Positions 27,396 through 37,503 of a stretch of 64,000 bases of DNA are shown in pieces (within the stretch, counting starts at the first letter, position 1; every line of letters begins with the position of its first letter). This DNA is from JABLTI01 sp035528035. GTDB lineage: Archaea > Asgardarchaeota > Heimdallarchaeia > JABLTI01. A program made the translations under genes and the position numbers. The stretch lies in the NCBI GenBank assembly GCA_035528035.1, contig DATKZI010000020.1:1-64000 (forward strand), given 5' to 3'. Below the pieces are notes generated by a model that was given only the letters and a program-made list of their open reading frames with translations, was not told the origin of the DNA and made no database searches.

Positions 27396-27878
27396 ATGAA
27401 AGATTTCGAATTAATAAAAGCAAATTATTTGAAAGTTAGAGCAAGTATAATCAAATATCTAGAGAAATTTGATGAAGAAAGGTATTTCTATCAACCAACA
27501 GGGAAATCTAATTCAGCTGCTTGGATAGTACCACATATTGTTGCATTTGAGAAAGTGATGGTAACTGATCAAATTGAAAAATATAATTTCGCTACATTCA
27601 TTTCTACAGAGGATGTTGAAAAGTATAAACCTGGTGTTGACGGTTTCAATTTTACGAAGAAAGATATGTTATCGAAAGAAGAAGCAATTAAACTTCTTAC
27701 TAAAGCTCAAGAGGTATCAATTCAATTTCTTGATGATGTAATCAATCAGAGTGATAAAATTAGTGAAATCGATACTGAGTTAGCCTTTTCTAGATATCTG
27801 TTAAATTTCAGTCATGAAATGGAACATTTTGGTCAATTAAAATATCTCGTAGGTACCTACAATAGAACTCATATATGA
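27396..27878 (+). CDS. DinB-superfamily four-helix protein
   Basis: 160 residues, a four-helix bundle with the three-histidine metal site of DinB/YfiT-like proteins: PHIVAFEKV (about residue 48) and SHEMEHFGQL (about 140-149). The family includes metal-dependent thiol transferases and many uncharacterised members. It converges on another DinB-like gene at 27913; the two share only the fold. AGAGG at 27385-27389 serves as ribosome-binding motif. Confidence 0.7.
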   Translation: MKDFELIKANYLKVRASIIKYLEKFDEERYFYQPTGKSNSAAWIVPHIVAFEKVMVTDQIEKYNFATFISTEDVEKYKPGVDGFNFTKKDMLSKEEAIKLLTKAQEVSIQFLDDVINQSDKISEIDTELAFSRYLLNFSHEMEHFGQLKYLVGTYNRTHI

Positions 27879-27912
27879 AAAAAAAAATTATTGAGAAAGA
27901 AAAAATGAGAGG

Positions 27913-28419
27913 TTACTCCTCAGGTATTGGTGCAATTTCATGTAGATAATGCAAGAAGTCAGTTCCACATACTTTTTTGCCAAGTTTTTTAAGAGCAATA
28001 ATTACTTGTCCACGATGGAAAGTTGTATGTGTAATATACTGCAGTAGAAAATCCATATTGCTAACAGTAAACTCATGACCTAAGAAATTTGGCAAAATAC
28101 ATTCACCAACGATATTTTTTTCTCTTAACATTTCAGCATATTTAATATCTGTTTGTGCCCATTTTTGTATGAGCTTCTCATTGGTCATTTGAAAAATCTT
28201 TTCCACTTCAGAATTGAAAGTATCTTTTTCGGTCTTATCCATAAATGAGATACAATATTCTTCTGCCACTAGTATGTGTTCTATATGTTTTCTTAAAGTT
28301 GGATAACTGAAAAATTCTCCGAGTTCTTTAAGGAATTCTTCTTCTGTAACAGTTTGCAAAATAGCTCGTATTTTATCTCCAGCCCAAATATGATAATTAG
28401 CATAATTTGATAAATCCAT
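27913..28419 (-). CDS. DinB-family protein
   Basis: 168 residues. Canonical DinB pattern: NYANYHIWAGDKI near the start, HIEHILVAEEYC (first histidine, about residue 46) and ITHTTFHRGQVIIAL (second and third histidines, about 133-145). Probably a metal-dependent transferase-like protein, cytoplasmic. A short GAGG/CCTC inverted repeat spans its stop codon, followed on the minus strand by a T-rich run. Confidence 0.85.
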   Translation of the reverse strand: MDLSNYANYHIWAGDKIRAILQTVTEEEFLKELGEFFSYPTLRKHIEHILVAEEYCISFMDKTEKDTFNSEVEKIFQMTNEKLIQKWAQTDIKYAEMLREKNIVGECILPNFLGHEFTVSNMDFLLQYITHTTFHRGQVIIALKKLGKKVCGTDFLHYLHEIAPIPEE

Positions 28420-28486
28420 AGGTAAACCTCAACATAACATGTTAATTAAGGAATAAATATTCTTTTCATAGTATGGGAAAAGTCAT

Positions 28487-29974
28487 TTATTGTGTTGTAT
28501 CTTCAGGGCCATATAATTGATAGAGATATTCAAAGAATGGTTTATTATAATTATCCTCATCAATTCTACTATAATCAAAATCCTTGAATTCATGAATTGT
28601 TTGGTATTTCTCTTTTGGAATTATCTTTGATAAACCATATTTTTGAGCTAATTCTTCGATTTTCTCAAATCGGATTTTTGTTATCACCCAAACTAAAAAT
28701 TGAGTCAAATATTTTATTATTAGTTGACCCCCCGGACCATTGAGAATAGTGTCAAAAGAGTGATTTGCCCAAGGGAGTTCCAGAAGTACGCTATTAACAC
28801 CCATATGTTGTAATTTATCGTAGAGTTTCCTCGATTGCTCAGGTGATACTAATCTATCTCTCTCACCTGTTGCAAGAAAAGTTGGTGGAATATATTGAAT
28901 AAATTTTTCACTAACATAGCTGATTGGTGAAAAAACTTGATAGAGATATTGTAATTCTTCAGGTGAACCTCCAACACCTCGAGTCATAAAAAATTTAACG
29001 AGATTTTGTTTTCCATAATAATTATACAAAGCAGAAAAATCTGTTACGGGATAAAAAGCTATCACGCCATTTATTGCATGTTCTTCTATTTGACCATCAC
29101 AATCTGCTAGATTGTAAACTCTACCTAAACAGCTATAAGCTGATAATAAAGCTAGGTGCCCCCCTGCGGATCGACCAAAAACAAAGAATTCATTAGGATT
29201 ACCGCTATATTCACTGGCATGATGTTTGGCAAAAAGAATGGCTTTACGAATATCAGTAACCATATCACAGATCAATAAATCATGTTTAATGGATTTATCT
29301 TTTGATGTTAGATATGATAAAGGTGTAAGATGATAATCAACATTGAAAATACAATAACCATAGTTAGCTAAATACTGACAAATCTTCTCTTGTTTAGGCT
29401 GATCTTTTGAACCAACAATAAATCCACCACCATGAATAAATAATATGGTTGGATAATGACCTAATTTTTTTGGATAATAAACATTCAATTTTAGCTCTTT
29501 GTCATCAGTTTTATGATAAGTTAAATCACGGACAGAAACAACTTTTTTATCTAAAGCTCGTTTATTTACCCCCAGAAAATAATGTAGAAATTGGAATCGA
29601 ACTTTTTTATAAAAATCTGAATTACTGAAAAAATCTACATACAACAGATAGTCTTTACCTAATGATTGTTCCATTTTTCTTTGTAATAATAAATTAGTTT
29701 TTCTAATCTCAGTAAGAGGTATAATAATTCTCAAAAGGATTATAAAACTGAATAAAATTGTCACTGCTAGGAGAATAATATCAAGACGATTGTCGGGAAG
29801 GGAATAATCTCTAAAAATACGAATAGTAGAAACAACGATCATAAATAAAGGCAAACTAATTAACCACAGACCGATTTCAGATAACCATAAACCTAAAATT
29901 GAAAAAGAGAAGAGAACAAATATAACAAAGAGTAATGTGGATAATATTACAAATGCAAGAGCTAGTAAATCCAT
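28487..29974 (-). CDS. Membrane-anchored alpha/beta hydrolase (esterase) copy A
   Basis: 495 residues. The first about 95 residues contain three or four membrane helices. The rest is a hormone-sensitive-lipase/BD-FAE-like esterase: oxyanion motif HGGGFIVGS (about 181-189), nucleophile elbow GRSAGGHLA, acid in LATGERDRLV and catalytic histidine in ELPWANHSFD. The C-terminal about 70 residues are charged and helical. It is paralogous over its full length to the gene at 30057, with 82 bases between them, so a tandem duplication. Substrate unknown; an ester at the membrane is likely. Confidence 0.85.
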   Translation of the reverse strand: MDLLALAFVILSTLLFVIFVLFSFSILGLWLSEIGLWLISLPLFMIVVSTIRIFRDYSLPDNRLDIILLAVTILFSFIILLRIIIPLTEIRKTNLLLQRKMEQSLGKDYLLYVDFFSNSDFYKKVRFQFLHYFLGVNKRALDKKVVSVRDLTYHKTDDKELKLNVYYPKKLGHYPTILFIHGGGFIVGSKDQPKQEKICQYLANYGYCIFNVDYHLTPLSYLTSKDKSIKHDLLICDMVTDIRKAILFAKHHASEYSGNPNEFFVFGRSAGGHLALLSAYSCLGRVYNLADCDGQIEEHAINGVIAFYPVTDFSALYNYYGKQNLVKFFMTRGVGGSPEELQYLYQVFSPISYVSEKFIQYIPPTFLATGERDRLVSPEQSRKLYDKLQHMGVNSVLLELPWANHSFDTILNGPGGQLIIKYLTQFLVWVITKIRFEKIEELAQKYGLSKIIPKEKYQTIHEFKDFDYSRIDEDNYNKPFFEYLYQLYGPEDTTQ

Positions 29975-30056
29975 TTATTATTCACCTATTTCTATGTTAT
30001 AAAATAAAAAAGGAAGATTATTAATATTGAGTAAAATCTCAAGGATTTACTCAACA

Positions 30057-31520
30057 TTATAATTGCTTTTTCTTTAAATCAATTAAACAAGTTTTGATTT
30101 CTTCGTTTGATTTATCACACTTCATTTCCGTGAGGATTTTAGTTTTGTTTGTTACTAAAACATCTAACAAATCATTTTCTTTAGCTATGTGCTCTATTTC
30201 AGCATATTTTTGTTTTGCTAAAACCCACTGCATAAATTGCTTCATATATTGAAATGTTAGTTGACCACCTGGACCATTGATAACTACATCAAAAGCATGA
30301 TTTGCCCATGGTAGTTCTAAATATACACTTGTTATACCATTTTGTTGTAATTCTTCAAATAACTCTTCTGATTGATAAGTATCAACTATTCTATCTGCCT
30401 TACCTGCGGTTAGAAATATTGGTGGTATTTGAGAAATATTTTCAGAATTAATATAACTTATTGGTGAAAAAATTCTGAATAGATTTTTATCTTCAATAAG
30501 TTTTCCTGTTCCCCTATAAATTGCTTGTTTTAGTACAAGATTGCTTTTCTCATAAAATTTATACAAATCATCAAAATCAGTTATGGGATAAAAGGCTATC
30601 ACACCATTTATATCATTTGGACTAATATTGCAATAAACATTTTCAAAATCAAAAAATGCTTCATTACAACTAAATGCTGTTAAAAGTGCTAAATGAGCAC
30701 CTGCTGAACGACCAAAAATAAATAATTTATCAGGATTACCATGATATTTTTCAGCATTATCTTTAGCAAAATTAATAGCTGCTCTCACATCGGAAACCAT
30801 TTCCCTTATAGTTGAATTATCATGAGGAATAGTGTTTAACGTTGCAAAGGTTGGTTGTAGAGCTAATCGATAATCAATATTAAAAACAGTGTATCCAAAA
30901 TAAGCCAATCTCTTTAATATTCGTAGTTCAAGAAATCGATCTTTTGAACCTCTCATCCACCCACCACCATGAACATAAACAATTACCGGATTTTTTTGTC
31001 CTTTATTTGGGTAGTAGATATTAAGGCTGAGTGTTTTCTCACCAATTGTATGATAAGGTATATCATTAACAGAAGTTACTTGTTTGTCTATTTTTTTATA
31101 ATTAATTCCAGAAAGATAATAGGATAATCGAAATCTTACCCTTTTGAATAATTTTGTTCTTACTGTTGGATCAATATAATCAAGATAATCTTGACCAAGA
31201 GATTTAGACATAACTTTTCTTAATTTTCGATTTGTCTCTGACACTTGATAAAACGGTAACATTAAGCGGATATAAGAAATTAAATTAAAGAGAGCGCTAA
31301 CTAGGAGGAAAAAGAAATCCAATCTTGGGTGTATCCCTCCTACATAATCCACAAGATAAGGTATTGAGATTATAATAAATGAAAGAGGTATCCAAGAAAG
31401 CCACAAGCCCAATTCAGATAAGAATAGTCCAATAAAGGAAAATGATATTATAACAAAGAATATCAATATTATAATTGAAACTATTAGAAATGCTATTGGT
31501 AATAAATGCATATTTATCAA
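30057..31520 (-). CDS. Membrane-anchored alpha/beta hydrolase (esterase) copy B
   Basis: 487 residues with the same layout as copy A: an N-terminal bundle of three or four membrane helices, VYVHGGGWMRGS oxyanion loop, FGRSAGAHLALL nucleophile elbow (serine), LTAGKADRIVD acid and LPWANHAFDVV histidine. Identity to copy A is clear in the catalytic core and even in the membrane part (GLFLSELGLWLSWIPLSFII versus GLWLSEIGLWLISLPLFMIV). An alternative start is ATG 31511. Probably co-transcribed with copy A. Confidence 0.85.
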   Translation of the reverse strand: MINMHLLPIAFLIVSIIILIFFVIISFSFIGLFLSELGLWLSWIPLSFIIISIPYLVDYVGGIHPRLDFFFLLVSALFNLISYIRLMLPFYQVSETNRKLRKVMSKSLGQDYLDYIDPTVRTKLFKRVRFRLSYYLSGINYKKIDKQVTSVNDIPYHTIGEKTLSLNIYYPNKGQKNPVIVYVHGGGWMRGSKDRFLELRILKRLAYFGYTVFNIDYRLALQPTFATLNTIPHDNSTIREMVSDVRAAINFAKDNAEKYHGNPDKLFIFGRSAGAHLALLTAFSCNEAFFDFENVYCNISPNDINGVIAFYPITDFDDLYKFYEKSNLVLKQAIYRGTGKLIEDKNLFRIFSPISYINSENISQIPPIFLTAGKADRIVDTYQSEELFEELQQNGITSVYLELPWANHAFDVVINGPGGQLTFQYMKQFMQWVLAKQKYAEIEHIAKENDLLDVLVTNKTKILTEMKCDKSNEEIKTCLIDLKKKQL

Positions 31521-31634
31521 TAAAATTTCACATCAAGATTATTTAAACTTCTTCTTGAAATTAAACTGGAAATTGACTTTGAAATAAGTCTTTAATACAA
31601 AATTAGTATAAATAATGTTGGTAGATGATTAGTT

Positions 31635-32151
31635 ATGAAAACTTTAGTTGTTTATTATTCAAAAACAGGCAACACAAAATTAATGGCAGAGACAATTGCT
31701 TCTGAAATCAATGCTGAGTTATTAGAATTAAACCTGAAAAAGATAAAGTAGCTTCAAAAGGTTTTATGTTATATTTTAAGGGGGATATCAATCGATGACT
31801 AAAAAGAAAATAAAATTAGAGAATGTTGATACTAATTTTAATGATTACGAGTTGATTTTTCTGGGAACACCAGTTTGGGGTTGGCGTTTAAATCCCGTTG
31901 TACGTTCATTTCTCAAAACCTATCAATTCGTGGATAAAAACATTGGATTGTTTTGTTGTTGTGCTGGTAGTGGAACGAAAATTCTTGCTGAAATGAAAGA
32001 AATTCTAAAGGAAAATAAAATTCTTGGAGAAAAAGAATTCATTGAACCACTTGTAAATGAAACTGAGAGAAATATTGTAGATGCTAAAAAATGGGCTAAT
32101 GACATAAGTAAAGAAGCTGAAAATAGCGAACAATTTTGTAGTGAAAGCTAA
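31635..32151 (+). pseudogene. Flavodoxin with two frameshifts
   Basis: Three frames together give one flavodoxin-like protein. Bases 31635-31730 encode MKTLVVYYSKTGNTKLMAETI, the FMN phosphate loop. A shift after the TTAAAC stretch (about 31730) opens PEKDKVASKGFMLYFKG. A second shift at the G run at 31780-31784 leads into 31795-32151, which carries YELIFLGTPVWGWRLNPVVRSFL and FCCCAGSG, the second FMN loop. Each shift is one base and sits in or beside a homopolymer, so assembly error is as likely as decay. If intact it would be a flavodoxin electron carrier. Confidence 0.75.
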
Positions 32152-32175
32152 TGCTTTTTTATTTTTCTATATCCA

Positions 32176-32556
32176 TTACAAATCATTTAGTGTTTGAATC
32201 ACATGAAGTAATTCACTCATTTGAACAGGTTTCTGCATCACATTTACTCTATGTGAAATAATTGCTCTACTATCAAATAATGGGTCACCACTTATCATCA
32301 ATATATCTGTTTTTGAATTAATTTTCTGGATTTCTTGAGTTACTTGAAGACCATTCTTCTTTGGCATCCGAAAATCTAAAATAATCAAGTCTGGTTTTTC
32401 ATCTAATTTTTTATATTGTTTAATTGCCTCATCCCCGTCTGAAGCTAAACTGACTACGTGGTATCCTTTTTGATCTAGAATCTGAGAATAAAGTTGTCGG
32501 ATTAATGGATCATCTTCTACAATCATTATTTTAAGATTCTTAACATTAGCACCCAT
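32176..32556 (-). CDS. Stand-alone response-regulator receiver domain
   Basis: 126 residues, a single CheY-like domain. Acidic pair in IVEDDPL, phospho-acceptor aspartate in LIILDFRMP (about residue 58), threonine/serine switch in MISGDP, and the conserved lysine in MQKPVQ (about 110). No output domain. It would receive phosphate from a histidine kinase not present in this window. It converges on the flavodoxin remnant. Confidence 0.9.
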   Translation of the reverse strand: MGANVKNLKIMIVEDDPLIRQLYSQILDQKGYHVVSLASDGDEAIKQYKKLDEKPDLIILDFRMPKKNGLQVTQEIQKINSKTDILMISGDPLFDSRAIISHRVNVMQKPVQMSELLHVIQTLNDL

Positions 32557-32802
32557 TTAAATCAACTTCTAATATAATATAATAAATTTAAGGAAATTAA
32601 AATCACTATATCCGATCAAAGTATATGATTTACACTATAAACAAATAGGGGAAACTTCCATATTTAAACTTTGCAAAATAGAACATTTTATTAAAAGTTA
32701 AAAAAAAGGCTTTTTTTGCTCAGAAAAAGTTTTTTTTGATGTTAAGCAGAAGATCATAAAAGTGAATTTTTTTTACTTCAGAAATCTATATTTAATTTCC
32801 AG

Positions 32803-33618
32803 CTAAAATTGACTCAAAAAATCGATAAGCGCTTCATAGAATTTTTCGGGGTTTTGAATCATTAGACCATGATCAGCATTTGGAATAAAAATTAATGGAA
32901 ATTTTGAGGCTAATTTCTCTTCTGAAGTGAATCGTCCTTTATTTTTCTCTCCATAAATTGCTAGAACTGGAATAGATAAATTAACTACTCTATGAAATAA
33001 TTCTTCTTCTATGGATTCTTTTACTAGATCCAGAGAAGATCTAAAAATGGTTTCTGCTCCAGCTTTAATGAAATTCTCTGTATATTCTTTTATTTCTGGA
33101 TCTTTCCGCAAATCTTCAACGCAATTATTAAAGCCAGTTGCTAGCCAATCTTCAAAATTGTTATTTGATATTATTTCTTTTGAAAAGAAACAATCATTTT
33201 CATCAAGATTGCCTTCTACATAAATTAACCCAACACATCTAATACCTAATAATTCTGAAAGAATTATTCCTATCGGGCCTCCCATTGAATGAGCAACTAT
33301 TACAATATCTTCTGGTAATTTCAAAGAATCTATAATTTTGAGGAGAACTTCAGCTTGTTCTTTCATAGTAAAGGAAAAATCCTCAGGTATAGATGAGTTT
33401 CCATGCCCTACTAGATCAATAAGAACAAGGTTATAAGATATCATTTCTTCATAGTTAAATACGTCAAGAAAATCATATTTAGATGAACCTAATCCATGAA
33501 TAAAGATTATAGTTAATTCTTTTGTTCCTTGAGAAACAATATATGATAATTTCGCATTATCTGTTAATTTAAAGTTCCTCTCTTCCAATACAGGCAAATT
33601 TTCATCAAGTTCTGTCAT
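32803..33618 (-). CDS. Alpha/beta-fold hydrolase
   Basis: 271 residues, full-length single domain. Oxyanion motif HGLGSSKYDF, nucleophile elbow AHSMGGPIG (serine near residue 110), acid in LAIYGEKNKGRF and histidine in PNADHGLMIQNPEKF. Typical of the broad esterase/lipase/C-C hydrolase group. No signal peptide. Substrate cannot be inferred. Confidence 0.85.
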   Translation of the reverse strand: MTELDENLPVLEERNFKLTDNAKLSYIVSQGTKELTIIFIHGLGSSKYDFLDVFNYEEMISYNLVLIDLVGHGNSSIPEDFSFTMKEQAEVLLKIIDSLKLPEDIVIVAHSMGGPIGIILSELLGIRCVGLIYVEGNLDENDCFFSKEIISNNNFEDWLATGFNNCVEDLRKDPEIKEYTENFIKAGAETIFRSSLDLVKESIEEELFHRVVNLSIPVLAIYGEKNKGRFTSEEKLASKFPLIFIPNADHGLMIQNPEKFYEALIDFLSQF

Positions 33619-33777
33619 GTTCCTTCAACAAATCAAACTCTTAATTAGAGGTTAATTTTATTTTATATATCTAAAAACCTTTAGTATTAAGAGAATTCAT
33701 TGAAAATAAATCTAAAATGAATCATTTTTCCTCTTGATTATTATGATTGATATAATTTACAATGGGGATTTGATTTA

Positions 33778-34533
33778 TCATTTTATGAAATATCTATACT
33801 TGTAGATTTCCTTCATCTTTGCTTTTTCATATAGAGCAATTGCTTTAGAATTATCCCCTTGAACTTGTAGATAGATATTCTCAAGATGTTCTTTCTTTGC
33901 CCATAAAGCCATTTGCGCTATTAAGGCGAGACCAATTCCCCTTCTTCTGTAATCTGGATTAACAGCCATATTGTAAATTCCCAAACAACCTCGTTCAATT
34001 GCTGCAAAACTGATTCCCACGATCAAATCATTTTCTTTGGCGAAAAAGAAAATTTTTTGTTGTTGTATCCTTCCAATTATTTTCTTAGCTATTTCAATTC
34101 GTTCACAATTTGAATTATTAAACGATTGAAGAGAATTAAACCACTCAGATGAAAGTTCAGAAGAAATTGAATAGTAAAAATCTTGGGTGAGAGGTAGATC
34201 AAGCATTTGATTTACTTTTCCAAGCATTACCATAGATTCCGCGTGAATTTCATAATTTAACTCTAGAAGCTTATCCCACAATGTTAATGGTTGATAGTAA
34301 TCTGGTAACTGGAAAATCGTTTCTAGGTTATGATCAGTATATATTCCTTCAACTGTTTTGATATCCCTACCAAGATCTTCACCAGAATAATAAAGAGGAA
34401 CAACGCTATTTGCTCTTTGATATAAACCATCATCTATTCGTAAAAGCCAACCATTATAGGGAATAATTTTCTTAGGAGGCCAAGCATTTGTAGCTAATTC
34501 TTGATAGAAAATAATCTCTTTTTTTGTATTCAT
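33778..34533 (-). CDS. GNAT-family N-acetyltransferase
   Basis: 251 residues. An N-terminal accessory domain of about 120 residues is followed by a full GNAT domain with NMAVNPDYRRRGIGLALI, the acetyl-CoA pyrophosphate loop R-R-x-G-I-G-x-A, and LQVQGDNSKAIALYEKAKM near the end. The accessory part starts NAWPPKKIIPYNGWLLRIDDG, a pattern common in amino-acid or small-molecule acetyltransferases. Substrate unknown. Confidence 0.85.
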   Translation of the reverse strand: MNTKKEIIFYQELATNAWPPKKIIPYNGWLLRIDDGLYQRANSVVPLYYSGEDLGRDIKTVEGIYTDHNLETIFQLPDYYQPLTLWDKLLELNYEIHAESMVMLGKVNQMLDLPLTQDFYYSISSELSSEWFNSLQSFNNSNCERIEIAKKIIGRIQQQKIFFFAKENDLIVGISFAAIERGCLGIYNMAVNPDYRRRGIGLALIAQMALWAKKEHLENIYLQVQGDNSKAIALYEKAKMKEIYKYRYFIK

Positions 34534-34593
34534 AGATGAAAATAAGAATTTTACTAAATATAAAATAAACTGCTAAATAGGGAAATCATAAGG

Positions 34594-35925
34594 TTATATT
34601 TTAATATTAACTAAAGAACTCCAACTAAGGATACAACCACCCCATTGAGTATAAATTCCTCTAATACTATCCGATTTGTAACAATATATGCGATAAGAAT
34701 AAAATATTGTTACGTTAGGTGGTGAATAGGTGAAAGTTCTTTTAGAACCAGAATAAATTTTGATTTCTGTATTGTTCTCTAATCTGAATAATTTATAATG
34801 CCAATTTGATAAGAAATTAGCTGGCTGGGACCAGGAGAAAGTTATTGTACTAATATTATCGCTCAAACCTAGAAAATTATTACAAGAAAGCGGTACAAAA
34901 TAAAATGGACTATCATATTTATTTGTAGGATCTGTGAAATAAACATATATTTCATCGTAGTCAGAGTAATTATCTTTATCTGTATCACTTGAAGCTGGAT
35001 TGGTGTAAAATCCATCATTACCTAAAGTTATCTCTTCAAGATCAGATAATAGATCAGCATCTGTATCATTACAAGTATAATCTGCATTATACTCTTGTTC
35101 TACCATTGCTGATACACCATCATTGTCGAAATCTAAATCATTTACATACTGCCAGAAATAAAAGATGAAACCAGCAGTTAGTTTCACAGCCTCACCCATA
35201 AGATAATTTGCAATATCTAGCCATAAACTGTAACTATAATCATTTGATTCTATTATACTATGATATGGTGCTGCACTTAAAGCAGCTTGGTGCACCCATG
35301 CTCCAGCGCGTATTTCTCTTCTCCAGTCTCTTTGAGGGGAATAGACACCACTTTCTGGTGGGTCAATATTTCCATATAAATCTTGGAAATCACAAAATGA
35401 TTCATATTCGACATGCTTTCCAAAAGGATTATTTTGGGCATGATAGGGAACAGTGCAATCTTGGATTAGATGTATTGCATAACCTAAGTTGTAATAAGCA
35501 AGTTGTTTGTCTACTGGATAAACTCCTAATCCTAGATAATAATTAACAGCTGTTTCAAAATAATTGTCAACATGATATGGAGCACCAAGATTTCCATATA
35601 ATCCTGTTTTAGTAAAAGGATTCCAATAATGGCCCCATTGTAACGCATAATTAGCATCATAATCATCTTGGGCATGATATATTTGATCCAGATAATTCGT
35701 TGAGAATGTAACTATTTCATATCGGCATTGATAGAATGGATCAGTTTCATTAAAGGCATCAAAAAGTAAACAATTCAAAGCATCCCAAATTAATCTACTG
35801 TGAACGCCATTGGGATAAGAACTAGGGTAAGGAGTTGTTTCATTATCAGCACCTAATACTAAAGGTAAAAAGAAGATACTTATGATTATTATGCTAATAA
35901 TTTTCTTGCTCTTTTTCAACAACAT
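34594..35925 (-). CDS. Secreted zinc-dependent phospholipase C-like protein with calcium-loop and FN3-like tail
   Basis: 443 residues. A signal peptide (KIISIIIISIFFLPLVLGA) is followed by a helical domain with the zinc ligand pattern of phospholipase C/P1 nuclease: GAPYHVDNYFETAVNYY, AIHLIQDCTVPYHAQN and GKHVEYESFCD. From about 260 come thrombospondin-3-like calcium loops (DFDNDGVSAMVEQEY, DTDADLLSDLEEI, DTDKDNYSDYDEI). The last about 100 residues look like an FN3-type beta domain. It probably acts outside the cell on phospholipids or nucleic acids; specificity is open. Confidence 0.8.
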   Translation of the reverse strand: MLLKKSKKIISIIIISIFFLPLVLGADNETTPYPSSYPNGVHSRLIWDALNCLLFDAFNETDPFYQCRYEIVTFSTNYLDQIYHAQDDYDANYALQWGHYWNPFTKTGLYGNLGAPYHVDNYFETAVNYYLGLGVYPVDKQLAYYNLGYAIHLIQDCTVPYHAQNNPFGKHVEYESFCDFQDLYGNIDPPESGVYSPQRDWRREIRAGAWVHQAALSAAPYHSIIESNDYSYSLWLDIANYLMGEAVKLTAGFIFYFWQYVNDLDFDNDGVSAMVEQEYNADYTCNDTDADLLSDLEEITLGNDGFYTNPASSDTDKDNYSDYDEIYVYFTDPTNKYDSPFYFVPLSCNNFLGLSDNISTITFSWSQPANFLSNWHYKLFRLENNTEIKIYSGSKRTFTYSPPNVTIFYSYRIYCYKSDSIRGIYTQWGGCILSWSSLVNIKI

Positions 35926-36009
35926 CCCCTATAAGCGAATGGTATTCATCATATTTAATTAGGTTCTCATTTAATTTAAAACTACAGTCTTGTTTGTTTT
36001 AAGAAATAA

Positions 36010-36579
36010 CTAATATCTTGATATTGTATGGTTAATATGGAATTCTACAAGAAGGTTAATTACTCGAGGAATTCTACCTGATTTTCTTCCCAGAGTTGAA
36101 CCATGTAAATAACTATCTAAAGAATCAACATCTTTAAGGAGTTCAATATAAGGATCCTCACTAATGGAATTTTTATCACTATGTGCTTGAATAATTTTTA
36201 TTATATGAGTAATATCTTCTTCACTAATTTCCGGAAGTTTTTCCTTCTTCTGAGTATTATATTCAGTAATTATTTCTCTAATATATTTTTCAGCTTTTAT
36301 TCCATGATCTTTAGTTTTCCCTTGTATGAAAGTATAGATATCATGAAAAGCACAAGTTAATGCAGCAAATTCTGGGTCTAATCCTCGTTGTAAAGCCACC
36401 AATTTGCTTAATTGACAAGTGCTAAACATATGCATCATGCTCCAAAGCATTGGTACTTCTCTTTCAGTAGATTCAATTGTATTAGTTCTTGAGTAAATTA
36501 ATGATAAGATACGATTTAGTCTCCAAACATTTAACCCAAATCTTCCTTCTGGGATTGGCCAGCTATTATCTTTATACAT
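36010..36579 (-). CDS. HD-domain phosphohydrolase
   Basis: 189 residues. HD-domain ligands are in order: MMHMFST (first histidine), CAFHDIYTF (His-Asp), IQAHSDKNS and KDVDSLDSYLHG (final aspartate). These fit the metal-dependent HD phosphohydrolase fold, the type acting on nucleotides. No partner domain. Substrate unknown. Confidence 0.8.
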   Translation of the reverse strand: MYKDNSWPIPEGRFGLNVWRLNRILSLIYSRTNTIESTEREVPMLWSMMHMFSTCQLSKLVALQRGLDPEFAALTCAFHDIYTFIQGKTKDHGIKAEKYIREIITEYNTQKKEKLPEISEEDITHIIKIIQAHSDKNSISEDPYIELLKDVDSLDSYLHGSTLGRKSGRIPRVINLLVEFHINHTISRY

Positions 36580-36639
36580 TGTCGAACACCAAAAATAATT
36601 AAATTGTTACTTTATTTATGTAGTTAACATTTTATTTTT

Positions 36640-37503
36640 TTATAATACAAAATCAAAACTAGCTCCAACTAAGCAATTACCAACAATATCGTTTCCAAAG
36701 ATTTCGATTAACTGATCAGTCGTATTTAATCCTGTACAATGATTGAGATACAATTTAGGAGTATTATATTTTTCGCGCAATTCATTAGCTATGAATTCAA
36801 CTTCCTCACCGCTAAACTCCAGCATATGTGTTCCACCTAATATTGCATGTACGTGTTCTTTCGGGAATAATTCTGAAGCTTTAAGTAAAGTGTTGAGTAA
36901 GCCAGCATGACAACATCCACAAATTATAACTAAGCCTTCTTTTGTTTTCAAGGCAATAGATAAATCATCTATCATAATATCTGGTTGCCAATCATTATTC
37001 AACCAGTACATGTGTTTGGGCGAGATGCCTTCTTTAAAAGGGCGATCACTGATTTCTCCCAATGTATAGAGATGAGGAGTTACTTGATAAGAATCTTTGA
37101 CTAAAATGTAGTTAATCCTATTTTTGATTTCCTCTGATAATTTGGGATAACCAAATTCAACAATAGAGACCTTATCTCCTTTCAATTTCTTTGCCCCTTT
37201 CGGTAGTAGGGCATAATTATGAGTAATTATTGTTAAGGATCTATTATCAAGTTGAGCTTGAACTAATGCCTTAATTCCTCCTGTATGATCAAAATGTCCG
37301 TGAGATAAAATAACTGTCTCTATTTCAGAAGGATTAACATACAATTTTTGCATGTTTGCCAAAAGATATTTCCCATTAGAACCTGTATCGAATAATATTT
37401 TCTTTTTCTCAAAGGATATTAGAAAGGATTGACCATGGTCTGCTATTAATCCACTGTTTTTTGGAGCAATATCATTGTAAAGATTCATTACTTGTACTTT
37501 CAT
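36640..37503 (-). CDS. MBL-fold metallohydrolase, RFA-P synthase-like
   Basis: 287 residues from ATG 37503; an upstream ATG at 37542 adds 13 non-conserved residues. Metallo-beta-lactamase motifs: DTGSNGKYL, LSHGHFDHTGG (H-x-H-x-D-H), CGCCHAGLLNTL, GGTHM and LNHCTGL. This combination is typical of the archaeal MBL group annotated as dihydropterin-(ribofuranosyl)aminobenzene-phosphate synthase-related, linked to methanopterin biosynthesis in other archaea. That specific activity is not proven by these motifs. Confidence 0.8.
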   Translation of the reverse strand: MKVQVMNLYNDIAPKNSGLIADHGQSFLISFEKKKILFDTGSNGKYLLANMQKLYVNPSEIETVILSHGHFDHTGGIKALVQAQLDNRSLTIITHNYALLPKGAKKLKGDKVSIVEFGYPKLSEEIKNRINYILVKDSYQVTPHLYTLGEISDRPFKEGISPKHMYWLNNDWQPDIMIDDLSIALKTKEGLVIICGCCHAGLLNTLLKASELFPKEHVHAILGGTHMLEFSGEEVEFIANELREKYNTPKLYLNHCTGLNTTDQLIEIFGNDIVGNCLVGASFDFVL

